Positions 37,915 to 46,326 of a stretch of DNA of 62,949 bases are shown here, in pieces (the first letter of the stretch is position 1; every line of letters begins with the position of its first letter). Under the pieces are notes generated by a model. It was given only the letters and a program-made list of their open reading frames with translations. It did not search any database and was not told the DNA's origin. Both the position numbers and the translations under genes were made by a program. Source of the DNA: Pirellulales bacterium (lineage in GTDB: Bacteria > Planctomycetota > Planctomycetia > Pirellulales > UBA1268); NCBI GenBank assembly GCA_016779265.1, contig JADHNY010000011.1:1-62949 (forward strand), written 5' to 3'.

Positions 37915-38148
37915 GCAGTGCCCTTCATCAAGCAGTGCCCATTCACAATGCTCGCAGCGTTAACGCCAGGGGGGTACAGCGTGCATCGTGCGAACGGCCG
38001 CGGATTGTAGCGTTTCAGAGATTTTCTCGTCTGCCTCTCTCGCTGCTGACTGGCGACAGCGATTGACGGCAGCGGTGCAGCGGACGCAGGATTGTGAGCC
38101 GTTGCGGGCTGAATGCTCGACACTGCTCCTTCAGGAGATTCGTTTGCC

Positions 38149-39495
38149 ATGCGAACCAGCATCCTTTCACCACTGCTCAGCGTTTCCAAACAGCCAGCGG
38201 CGGCCCCGAAGTCTTCCCTGCCGACTCGGGTGTGGCTCATCGTGGTGACCTGTCTCAGCCTGGCAACCACCAGCCAGCTGCAGGCGACCGACTGGCTCGA
38301 CTTCCGAGGCCCGACCGGGCAGGGCCATGCCCCCTCCGGCCAACTGCCAGAGCAGCTCGAGCCCAGCCGAGCGACCTGGAAAACTGCTGTGGCTGGCAAA
38401 GGCTGGTCATCACCGTTGGTCGTCAACAACCAGATCCTGTTGACCACCGCAGTTCCTGAGCCAGCCGATATGCCGACCGCCCAGTCGCTGCGGGTGCTCT
38501 CTTTTGATGCAACAAGCGGCGTTCTGCAGTGGAACGTTGAGGTGTTTCGCAAGTCGATGGAGAGTGACCTCCACAGCCATGCCAAGAACTCCTTTGCGAG
38601 CCCCTCTGCCGTCAGTGATGGCGAGCGGCTGTTTGCCCACTTCGGTCCAGATGGAACCGCCTGCCTGAGTCTCGATGGTGACGTCAGCTGGAAGACCGAC
38701 AGTCTTCGCTACAACCCGCAGCACGGAGCCGGTGGTTCCCCCGTGCTCTTCGACGATGTGCTGGTGCTCAACGGCGACGGCGTCGACGATCCCTTTGTGG
38801 CCGCCGTGTCCTGCGAGAGCGGCCAGATCGCCTGGAAGACGCCGCGGCCAGAGATGCCCGCACCACGCTGGTCGTTCTGCACGCCGCTGGTGATCGAGAC
38901 CGCAGGGCAGCAGCAGCTGATCAGCCCCGCCAGCCACATGGCCTGTGCCTACGATCCGCAGACGGGCGACGAGCTCTGGCGGGTCCGCTACCCCAACAAG
39001 TGGTCGGTCGTGCCGCGGCCGGTATTCGCCCATGGGCTGGTGTTTCTCTGCACAGGCTACGACGGACCTGCCGAACTGCTCGCCGTGCGACCGGATGGCC
39101 GAGGCGATGTCACCGACACCCACGTGGCCTGGCGAACCGACGAGCAGGTACCGCACAATCCATCCCCCCTCATCATCGACGACGCGATCTACCTGATCAG
39201 TGACAACGGGATCGCCTCCTGCCGAGACGCCCTCACGGGCACACTCCACTGGCGACAGCGACTCGGGGGCGACTTCTCGGCATCGCCCCTCTTCGCCGAC
39301 GGCCGGATCTACGCGTTCAACGAACAGGGGGAGTGCTTCGTCTTTGCCGCCGAACACGCCTACCGCGAACTGGCCAGCTCAGACTTTGAAGAGACGGTGT
39401 TCGCCTCGCCAGCTGTGAGCGACGGGGCCATCTTCATTCGGACCGAAGGCCACCTCTACCGCTTCGACCGCCCTCCAGCGAGAGACGGCAACTAG
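38149..39495 (+). CDS. Secreted PQQ-like beta-propeller protein
   Basis: The 448-residue protein has a Sec signal (about residues 25-48, VWLIVVTCLSLATTSQLQA) followed by PQQ-like repeats of the BamB type. Repeat cores include GWSSPLVVNNQILL, VLQWNVEV, LVFLCTGYDG, GTLHWRQRLGG and GRIYAFNEQGECF. Such proteins bind partners through a propeller, and some are dehydrogenases, but no PQQ ligand set is evident. WLDFRGPTGQG after the signal is common in planctomycete members of this family. The ATG at 38149 has AGGAGA 10 bases upstream; the longer frame start at 38113 is less likely. Confidence 0.85.
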   Translation: MRTSILSPLLSVSKQPAAAPKSSLPTRVWLIVVTCLSLATTSQLQATDWLDFRGPTGQGHAPSGQLPEQLEPSRATWKTAVAGKGWSSPLVVNNQILLTTAVPEPADMPTAQSLRVLSFDATSGVLQWNVEVFRKSMESDLHSHAKNSFASPSAVSDGERLFAHFGPDGTACLSLDGDVSWKTDSLRYNPQHGAGGSPVLFDDVLVLNGDGVDDPFVAAVSCESGQIAWKTPRPEMPAPRWSFCTPLVIETAGQQQLISPASHMACAYDPQTGDELWRVRYPNKWSVVPRPVFAHGLVFLCTGYDGPAELLAVRPDGRGDVTDTHVAWRTDEQVPHNPSPLIIDDAIYLISDNGIASCRDALTGTLHWRQRLGGDFSASPLFADGRIYAFNEQGECFVFAAEHAYRELASSDFEETVFASPAVSDGAIFIRTEGHLYRFDRPPARDGN

Positions 39496-39543
39496 GCAAC
39501 ACGGAGTCTGCGGCATGCTTCAGGAAACCATGGGCTCGCCTGC

Positions 39544-41337
39544 TCACGCGTCACCGGAAAACTGCTCATGAAGTTCCAGCCAACGTTCTTCGGCAGCAGC
39601 AAGTTTGGCTTCCACATCGACTACCTGCTCATGCAGCCGTAAGGCTTCCGCGGGATCGGTGGCAGCGAGCAGTTCCTCGTTTCGTTTCCGCTTCTCCTCA
39701 TCGAGCCGCTGAATCGACTTCTCCAGATTGGCAACCTCCTTGCGGAGCGCCCGCTCCTGGCGGGCCTCTTCTTTGCCCCGCTGAGCGGCCGCCTTGCCTC
39801 GTGGAGGCGGAGCAGGGCGGTGTCGGCCAGCAGCCTGCTCGGCGGCGTCAATCTCGCTGTTGACCTTCTCTAGGTAGTCGCTGTAGCTGCCATGGTGATC
39901 CACAACGCGGCCATCTTTGACCTCCAGCACTGTGGTCGCGACAGCCGCCATAAAGGAGCGATCGTGGCTCGTAAAGATCACCGTGCCTTGGTAACTCACC
40001 AAGGCATTAGCGAGAGCTTCGAGCGTCTCCACGTCGAGATGATTGCCCGGCTCATCAAGCACCAGCACATTCGCGCTGCCCAGCAAGAGACCGGCGAGAC
40101 AGAGACGCGCCCGCTCACCACCGGAGAGCACGCGAATCGGCTTCTCCAGGGCCGACTCCCGAAAAAGCATCGCAGCAGCGAGGTCGAGAATCTGCTGGTG
40201 CTTCGTCGTCGCAGCCGCCGCCCGCTCGAGATGTTCGATCACAGTCTGCCGCTCATCGAGGCTGGTGTAGACATGCTGGGCATAGGTACCGACCTCACAG
40301 CCGTGTCCCCACCGCACATCTCCAGCGACAGGATCGAGGGACCCGGTGAGCGTTCGCAGAAAGGTGGTCTTCCCCTGACCGTTATCGCCAACGATCGCGG
40401 CACGAGCTCCGTGCACGATCTCCAGTCCCACATCGCTTGCCACCGTATGGTCGGGATACCCGACGGAAAGCTCACGACACCGCACTGCTGCCCCACGGCC
40501 GGGCGACACCTCAGGACAGCGGATGGCAGCCGTTGGGGGATCAACCGCGATCTCCTCCAGCTCTTCTTCCAGTTTGGCAAGCTGTTTGGCCTTTGACTTC
40601 GCCTGTGAGGCGGTCGAGGCTCGTGCCCGATTGCGAGCAATAAACTCTTCCAGGTCTCGCTTCTTCGACAGAATCGAGGCGTTGGTCCGTTCGAGAGTCA
40701 GCTTTCGCTCCCGCTGATGCACGAGGTATTCGTCAACCGGCCCCGGGTGCAGCGTCAGCTTTCCATGCGCCAGGTCGAGCGTCTGATCACAGGTTGCTGC
40801 CAAGAAGGCCCGATCGTGCGAGACCACCAGGCAGGCCTCGCGATAGCCTCGCAGGAAATGCTCCAACAGGATCTGCGTGCGAAGGTCGAGAAAGTTGGTC
40901 GGCTCATCGAGCAGTAGTAGGTTCGGCTCATGCAGCAGCAGGGCCGCGAGTTTGACTCTGGTCTGCCAGCCTCCTGAGAGTTCTGAGACCGGCCCCTCCA
41001 GAAGCCGGCCTTTGATCTCAAAGTCACCGGCAACCTCGCCACACTTCCAGTCAGGCTTGCCACTGTCGCGGATCAGAAACTCGACCGCCGACTCCCCGGG
41101 CTCGAAGGGATCGTGCTGGCGGAGGTGCCCAAGCCTCAGCCGTGGATGCCGCACAATCTCGCCCGAGTCGAGTTCTTCCTCACCGAGAATCACACGGAGC
41201 AGCGTGCTCTTGCCGGCGCCGTTTCGACCAATGAAGCCGACACGCCCGTCATCTGTGATCGTTGCCGAGGCCTCATCGAGGAGCACCTGGTCGGCATACC
41301 GCTTACAGGCATTCTTAATCTCAAGCAGGACGGCCAT
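39544..41337 (-). CDS. ABC-F family ATPase
   Basis: The 597-residue cytoplasmic protein has two ABC ATPase domains and no membrane segments, so it is an ABC-F ribosome-associated factor (Uup-like). Domain 1 has RNGAGKSTLLRV, SELSGGWQTRV and LLLLDEPTNFLD. Domain 2 has VGDNGQGKTTFLRTL, VLSGGERARLCLA and VLVLDEPGNHLD. Both catalytic glutamates are present. The inter-domain linker is charged and helical. The C-terminal 85 residues form a coiled coil (KEVANLEKSIQRLDEEKRKR), typical of Uup. Its position gives no operon partner. Confidence 0.92.
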   Translation of the reverse strand: MAVLLEIKNACKRYADQVLLDEASATITDDGRVGFIGRNGAGKSTLLRVILGEEELDSGEIVRHPRLRLGHLRQHDPFEPGESAVEFLIRDSGKPDWKCGEVAGDFEIKGRLLEGPVSELSGGWQTRVKLAALLLHEPNLLLLDEPTNFLDLRTQILLEHFLRGYREACLVVSHDRAFLAATCDQTLDLAHGKLTLHPGPVDEYLVHQRERKLTLERTNASILSKKRDLEEFIARNRARASTASQAKSKAKQLAKLEEELEEIAVDPPTAAIRCPEVSPGRGAAVRCRELSVGYPDHTVASDVGLEIVHGARAAIVGDNGQGKTTFLRTLTGSLDPVAGDVRWGHGCEVGTYAQHVYTSLDERQTVIEHLERAAAATTKHQQILDLAAAMLFRESALEKPIRVLSGGERARLCLAGLLLGSANVLVLDEPGNHLDVETLEALANALVSYQGTVIFTSHDRSFMAAVATTVLEVKDGRVVDHHGSYSDYLEKVNSEIDAAEQAAGRHRPAPPPRGKAAAQRGKEEARQERALRKEVANLEKSIQRLDEEKRKRNEELLAATDPAEALRLHEQVVDVEAKLAAAEERWLELHEQFSGDA

Positions 41338-41421
41338 ACGACAACTGAAGTGGGGGACGAGTAGTCGCTGTGAGCGTACCGACCACGGCCGATTGACCCA
41401 AGCCTGCCGGCGGGAACGCGG

Positions 41422-42168
41422 CTACGAACTGAGCATCAGCCGCACAGCCGCCACTGCCGTGAACACCAGCAGGAGCGTGTCGAAAAGTTTCTGAGGAATC
41501 TTGCGAACCACCGCGCGACCAGTCACCAGTCCTGCCAGCACGCAGGGAGCGAGCATCACGTCGATCAACAACGACTTGGGGCTGATCAGCCCGAGACTCG
41601 CACTGAATGGAATCTTGGTCAGGTTGAGGATCAGAAAGAACCAGGCCGCCGTCGCCACGAGCCTGTTCTTCGGAAGGGCCACAGCCAAAAGATAGAGGGC
41701 CACGATCGGGCCGGCGGCGTTCGCGAGCATCGTGGCCACACCGGAGAGGATGCCAGTGCCCCAGGCAAACACCCGCGTGTGGGGCACCTGGGCATACAGA
41801 TCGGCTCTCCACATTCGCAGCAGCTGGCCACCACAGAGTGCCAGCACAAGCCCGCCAATAAACGGCCGAAAGGCTGACTCATCCAGCCGTCCTAGCAACA
41901 GCCAGCCAATCACCACGCCGAGGAGCGTCGGTGGCAGCAGTTTCACCACGTAGCTCCAGACCACGTCACGGCCCACGAGCCAGACCGCGCAGCAGTCTCC
42001 CACAATGAGCAGAGGCAACAGCACTCCGGTCGACTGCTTCGCACCGAAGACGACCGCAAATGCCAGCACCTGCACCAGGCTCACACCCGCCAGGCCGCTC
42101 TTCGACATCCCCACGGCAAAGCCGCCGAGCAGGAGCAGGAGCCACGACGATGTGGGGAGGTCAAACAT
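41422..42168 (-). CDS. TauE/SafE family sulfite/sulfonate permease
   Basis: The 248-residue membrane protein has about eight helices and the TauE/SafE pattern. SWLLLLLGGFAVGMSKSGLAGVS forms the first re-entrant region. The second repeat contains GILSGVATMLANAAGPIVALYLLA, with the family's conserved GxxxxxxxxAGP arrangement. These proteins export sulfite, sulfonates or sulfoacetate. Sulfate release by the nearby sulfatases makes a sulfur role plausible but unproven. I chose ATG 42168, at the start of the hydrophobic region. Confidence 0.85.
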   Translation of the reverse strand: MFDLPTSSWLLLLLGGFAVGMSKSGLAGVSLVQVLAFAVVFGAKQSTGVLLPLLIVGDCCAVWLVGRDVVWSYVVKLLPPTLLGVVIGWLLLGRLDESAFRPFIGGLVLALCGGQLLRMWRADLYAQVPHTRVFAWGTGILSGVATMLANAAGPIVALYLLAVALPKNRLVATAAWFFLILNLTKIPFSASLGLISPKSLLIDVMLAPCVLAGLVTGRAVVRKIPQKLFDTLLLVFTAVAAVRLMLSS

Positions 42169-42267
42169 GGCGACGGATCGGAGCAACGGGCGGCGTCGGA
42201 AGCGACCAGTCGCATCCTTTCGCTCGCAAAGGTATCGTACAGGCCCTGTTTAAGGAGGTACGAAGAG

Positions 42268-43056
42268 ATGAGTCGATGGCTTCTGGCGGCATGCGTCACC
42301 CTTGTGAGTGTGACGGCGAGTGTTGCGAACGCTCAGCAGAGCGAAGGTGAGTGGCGGTCGCTGTTCAACGGCAAGGACCTCTCGGGGTGGACACCCAAAA
42401 TCCGCGGACACAAGTCGGGGGAAAACTTCGGCAACACGTTCCGCGTTGTCGATGGCCTGATCCAGGTCCGCTACGACGCCTACGACCGCTTTGAAGATCG
42501 CTTTGGGCATCTCTTCTTCGAGCAGCCGTTTAGCCACTACAAACTGCGAGTTGTCTACCGGTTTGTGGGCGACCAGTGCCCCGGTGCCCCCGGCTGGGCG
42601 ATTCGCAACAGCGGCATCATGGCTCACGGCCAGACACCTGAGTCGATGGCTGTTGACCAGGAGTTTCCTGTCTCTATCGAGGTGCAGATGCTTGGTGGTG
42701 ACGGCGAACACCCGCGGCACACCGGCAATCTCTGCACACCGGGCACGCATGTGGTGATGCGTGATCTGCTCCACACCCCTCACTGCAAAAACAGTACAAG
42801 CCAGACCTATCATGGCGACCAGTGGGTCACGATTGAGCTTGAGGCCCACGGCAACGGTCTGATCCGGCACTACGTCAACGGAGAACCCGTGCTCGAATAC
42901 GAGCGATCGCAGTACGACCCCGACGACGCCACAGCAAAACCTCTGATCCAGGCTGCGGGGGGCAACCTGGCCCTCAGCGGCGGCACAATCTCGCTGCAAT
43001 CAGAAGGGCACCCGATCGACTTCAAGTCGGTCGAGATCATGGTGCTTGAGGACTAA
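42268..43056 (+). CDS. Secreted DUF1080 (3-keto-disaccharide hydrolase-like) protein
   Basis: The 262-residue protein has a signal peptide (residues 1-24, ending VANA) and one DUF1080 concanavalin-like domain with the typical WRSLFNGKDLSGWTP start. Further blocks are YKLRVVYRFVGDQ, GWAIRNSGIMAHG and VSIEVQMLGGDGEHPRHTGN. Some family members bind or cleave 3-keto sugars; many are uncharacterised. AAGGAGG lies 9 bases before the ATG. The following sulfatase, 63 bases downstream, suggests polysaccharide use. Confidence 0.88.
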   Translation: MSRWLLAACVTLVSVTASVANAQQSEGEWRSLFNGKDLSGWTPKIRGHKSGENFGNTFRVVDGLIQVRYDAYDRFEDRFGHLFFEQPFSHYKLRVVYRFVGDQCPGAPGWAIRNSGIMAHGQTPESMAVDQEFPVSIEVQMLGGDGEHPRHTGNLCTPGTHVVMRDLLHTPHCKNSTSQTYHGDQWVTIELEAHGNGLIRHYVNGEPVLEYERSQYDPDDATAKPLIQAAGGNLALSGGTISLQSEGHPIDFKSVEIMVLED

Positions 43057-43119
43057 TAGCAACCGGCCCCACGCTTTTCACGCCCACTGACCACGAACTC
43101 TTCGAGAGGATCCGACCCG

Positions 43120-44733
43120 ATGCGGAGTGCACTCTTCACGATTCAAGCCTTCGTGCTGACCGTCATGGCCCTGGTGCTCTCAGAGGCTGTCCGTCCTGCT
43201 GCGGCCACTGCTGCCCAGCCAAACATCCTCTTCATCTTCAGCGACGATCACGCCGAGCATGCCATTTCAGCCTACGGATCTCGCGTGAACACCACCCCGC
43301 ACCTCGACCGACTCGCCGAGGAAGGGGCGCGATTCACCAACTCGTTTGTCACCAACTCGATCTGCACGCCGAGCCGAGCGACGCTCCTGACTGGTCAGTA
43401 CTCCCACAAGAACGGCGTGCCTGTCTTCAACAGGTTTGATGGGTCGCGGGATACCGTAGCCAAGCATCTCCAGGCCGGCGGCTACCACACCGGCATGATC
43501 GGCAAGTGGCATCTTGGCAGCGACCCGACCGGCTTTGATCGCTGGGTGGTTCTGCCAGGGCAGGGGGCCTACTGGAATCCACAGTTCCTTGCTCCCGGTA
43601 AGAAACTGACGATCGAGGGCCACTGCACCGACATCATTGGCGACCTCGGCGTGGAGTTTCTGAGAACGCGGCCCGATGACAAGCCGTTCTTCCTGATGCT
43701 GCACCATAAGGCTCCCCACCGAGCCTGGGAACCAGACGAGCGAAATAAGGCCAAGTTCAAGAATGCCGTTATCCCCGAGCCTGAAACGCTCTGGGACGAC
43801 TACGCCACCCGGCCGTATGCCCTTCCTGAAAACCAGCAGACAGTGGCCCGCGACCTGACCCGTCGCGACCTCAAGCTAACGCCGCCAGAAGGCCTCGAAG
43901 GCCGGGAACTCCGCAACTGGCTCGGCGTAAAACCAGAGAGCCTCGTTGTGGACGGCAAGGAACTCAGTGGGAAGGAACTGGTGAAGTGGAAGTATCAGCG
44001 GTACATGCAGGACTACCTCGCCTGTGTCCAGGGAGTGGACGACAACATCGGCAAGGTTCTCGACGAACTCGACCGCCTGGGAATTGCTGACAACACCGTT
44101 GTGATCTACTCCTCTGACAACGGCTGGTATCTCGGCGACCTCGGCATGTATGACAAGCGATTCATGTACGAGCCGGGCCTACGGGTGCCGCTGCTGGCAC
44201 GTGGTCCGGGCATCACGACCGGGATCACCCCCGACGCCTTCGTGGCCAACATCGATCTCGCACCGACGTTTCTCGACATTGCCGGGCTCTCGATCCCCGA
44301 CTCCATGCAGGGCCGCAGCCTGCTGCCGCTGCTCTCCGGAGAGAAGCCCAAGGACTGGCGAAAAACGGTCTACTACCGTTACTACCATGACCCTGGCCAC
44401 CACAACACGCGGGCCCACTACGGCGTGCGAACAGCGACCCACAAGCTGATCCATTACTGGAAGAAGGATGCCTGGGAACTGTTCGACCTCAAGGCTGATC
44501 CGACTGAGCAGCACAACCTGCTCTACGACCGTGCCGATGAGCCCGCAGTGGCGGCCCTCTTCCAGGAGCTGAAGGCTGAGATCGCTCGGCTGCAGAACGA
44601 GTATGAGGATGACGGGCTCTACGCTGATCCTGAGACCTGGCCCAAGGGTGGCTCGGACGGTCCTTTCGTGCAGCCCGACATGATGGGCGTTCGCACGGTG
44701 AAAGAGGCAGTCGCTTTCTCCACACAGCCCTGA
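43120..44733 (+). CDS. Sulfatase, exported
   Basis: The 537-residue type I sulfatase has a signal peptide (about 1-32). The metal site ILFIFSDDHAEHAIS is followed by CTPSRATLLTG, in which Cys82 would become formylglycine. The catalytic GKWHLGS and a late SSDNGWYLGD metal site complete the active site. It resembles the N-sulfoglucosamine/choline-type subgroup in using CTPSR rather than CSPTR. It lies in tandem with a DUF1080 gene and is followed by the small DUF2256 gene 5 bases later. Confidence 0.92.
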   Translation: MRSALFTIQAFVLTVMALVLSEAVRPAAATAAQPNILFIFSDDHAEHAISAYGSRVNTTPHLDRLAEEGARFTNSFVTNSICTPSRATLLTGQYSHKNGVPVFNRFDGSRDTVAKHLQAGGYHTGMIGKWHLGSDPTGFDRWVVLPGQGAYWNPQFLAPGKKLTIEGHCTDIIGDLGVEFLRTRPDDKPFFLMLHHKAPHRAWEPDERNKAKFKNAVIPEPETLWDDYATRPYALPENQQTVARDLTRRDLKLTPPEGLEGRELRNWLGVKPESLVVDGKELSGKELVKWKYQRYMQDYLACVQGVDDNIGKVLDELDRLGIADNTVVIYSSDNGWYLGDLGMYDKRFMYEPGLRVPLLARGPGITTGITPDAFVANIDLAPTFLDIAGLSIPDSMQGRSLLPLLSGEKPKDWRKTVYYRYYHDPGHHNTRAHYGVRTATHKLIHYWKKDAWELFDLKADPTEQHNLLYDRADEPAVAALFQELKAEIARLQNEYEDDGLYADPETWPKGGSDGPFVQPDMMGVRTVKEAVAFSTQP

Positions 44734-44738
44734 CGTCG

Positions 44739-44891
44739 ATGGCCCATCGTAAGCCTCAGCTTCCGTCGAAAGTCTGCGCGACCTGTGGACGTCCGTTTAC
44801 GTGGCGAAAGAAGTGGGCCAGCTGCTGGGACCAGGTGAAATACTGCTCGCAGGCCTGCAAGAGCAAGCGGCCCAAGGTTGCAGGCGTGTGA
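44739..44891 (+). CDS. DUF2256 small zinc-ribbon protein
   Basis: This 50-residue gene matches DUF2256. It reads MAHRKPQLPSKVCATCGRPF, then TWRKKWASCWDQVKYCSQAC, ending in a basic KSKRPKVAGV tail. The CxxC and CxxxC pairs should bind one zinc. It starts 5 bases after the sulfatase stop, with no separate ribosome site, so it may depend on coupling. It is convergent with the DUF1501 gene, 31 bases away. The function of DUF2256 is unknown. Confidence 0.85.
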   Translation: MAHRKPQLPSKVCATCGRPFTWRKKWASCWDQVKYCSQACKSKRPKVAGV

Positions 44892-44922
44892 AGTCTGCGA
44901 CACCTGCGGGGCACCTTCTGGC

Positions 44923-46308
44923 TCAGGCGAGAATCTCGGTCGCCACGTCCCCGTAGACATCAGTCAGACGCATCTCTCGCCCCGCATACGGGAACGTGAG
45001 CCGGGTGTGATCGAGGCCGAGGAGATGCAGGATGGTGGCATGCCAGTCATGGATGTGCATCTTTCCTTCGACCGCCTCATACCCAAGATCGTCGGTGCGA
45101 CCATAGGTAAACCCGGGTTTCACACCAGCGCCCGCAAGCCACATCGTGAAGCCACGGCTGTTGTGGTCGCGGCCATCGCCCTGAGCCCACGGCGATCTGC
45201 CAAACTCGCCTCCCCACATCACCAGCGTGTCCTCGAGAAGCCCACGCTGCCCAAGGTCTTCCAGCAGGGCAGCAATCGGGCGATCGACAGACTCGCAGCT
45301 CGCGGTGAGCGACTCCTCCAGAGTGCGATGATGATCCCAGCCTGAGGCGTTCACTTCGACAAACCGCACCCCCGACTCGATCAGCCGCCGTGCGAGAAGA
45401 CACTGCCTGCCGAAAGTGTCTACCGAGGCGGTCGCCATGGGACCGGCAAAGCCGCCCGCAGCCGGCTCCGCATTTTCGTCGATGCCATACATCTCGAGCG
45501 TCTCCCGTCGCTCACCACGAAAGTCGAGTACCTCTGGAAACTCCGACTGCATCCGAAACGCCATCTCCCAGGAAGCCAGCAGATCTTCGACGACAGGATC
45601 ATGGTGTGGATCGGCGGCAGAGAGCCTTCGCAGAAGGTCCATCTGCTGCTCCTGTTCCTGCGGTGTCCGACGTCGGTTCTCAAGATTGGCCATCATGCTC
45701 TGGCCTCCCCCGCGAACCTGAAGCCGGGTTCCCTGGCAGGTGGCGGGCAAGAACGAAGACGAATAGTTTGCCGTTCCTCCGTTCGCAGCCGAGGGATTAA
45801 TCGTGACGTATCCCGGCAGGTTCTCATTGGCATTCCCCAAGCCATGCACCACCCAGGAGCCCATCGACGGACGCGGAAACTGGAAGATGCCGCAGTGCAT
45901 CTGCAGGCAGGCCTGGGCGTGGTTTGGCCGATCGGTATGCATCCCCTTGAGCATGCAGAGGCTGTCGGCATGCCGAGCCACATGAGGAAACAGGGAGCTG
46001 ATCCACTGCCCGCTCTCACCATGCTGCTGAAACGCAAACGGGGAGGCCTTGATGAGAGCCCCTCGACGTCCAGCGGGAGACGGCTCACCATCACGTGCGG
46101 TCAGTTCTGGCTTGTAGTCAAAGGTATCAAGATGGCTCGGCCCCCCCTCCATGCAGAGGAAAATCACCCGCTGAGCGCGAGCCAACGGAGCAGCCTCCTC
46201 AGCGAGTGCCGCTGATACCACGCCCTTCTGCTGACCCGCCAGCGCCGAAAAAGCGAGCCAGCCAAAGCCGGCAGACACATTCTCAAGCCATTCGCGACGT
46301 GTATTCAT
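44923..46308 (-). CDS. DUF1501 Tat-exported protein
   Basis: The 461-residue DUF1501 protein belongs to an alkaline phosphatase-like family hugely expanded in planctomycetes, with no established function. The N-terminus has a twin-arginine-like MNTRREWLENVSAGFGWLAF. Typical blocks are VIFLCMEGGPSHLDTFDYKP, DSLCMLKGMHTDRPNHAQAC, MWGGEFGRSPWAQGDGRDHN and the C-terminal HDWHATILHLLGLDHTRLTF. It lies 18 bases downstream of its usual partner, a DUF1549/DUF1553 gene, probably in one operon. Confidence 0.93.
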   Translation of the reverse strand: MNTRREWLENVSAGFGWLAFSALAGQQKGVVSAALAEEAAPLARAQRVIFLCMEGGPSHLDTFDYKPELTARDGEPSPAGRRGALIKASPFAFQQHGESGQWISSLFPHVARHADSLCMLKGMHTDRPNHAQACLQMHCGIFQFPRPSMGSWVVHGLGNANENLPGYVTINPSAANGGTANYSSSFLPATCQGTRLQVRGGGQSMMANLENRRRTPQEQEQQMDLLRRLSAADPHHDPVVEDLLASWEMAFRMQSEFPEVLDFRGERRETLEMYGIDENAEPAAGGFAGPMATASVDTFGRQCLLARRLIESGVRFVEVNASGWDHHRTLEESLTASCESVDRPIAALLEDLGQRGLLEDTLVMWGGEFGRSPWAQGDGRDHNSRGFTMWLAGAGVKPGFTYGRTDDLGYEAVEGKMHIHDWHATILHLLGLDHTRLTFPYAGREMRLTDVYGDVATEILA

Positions 46309-46326
46309 CGCAACTCCGTTGTGGTG

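Noticed and set aside
38410-39357. 315-residue minus-strand frame in the PQQ-repeat gene
   Set aside because: Shadow of the PQQ-like propeller gene; composition and lack of motifs argue against coding.
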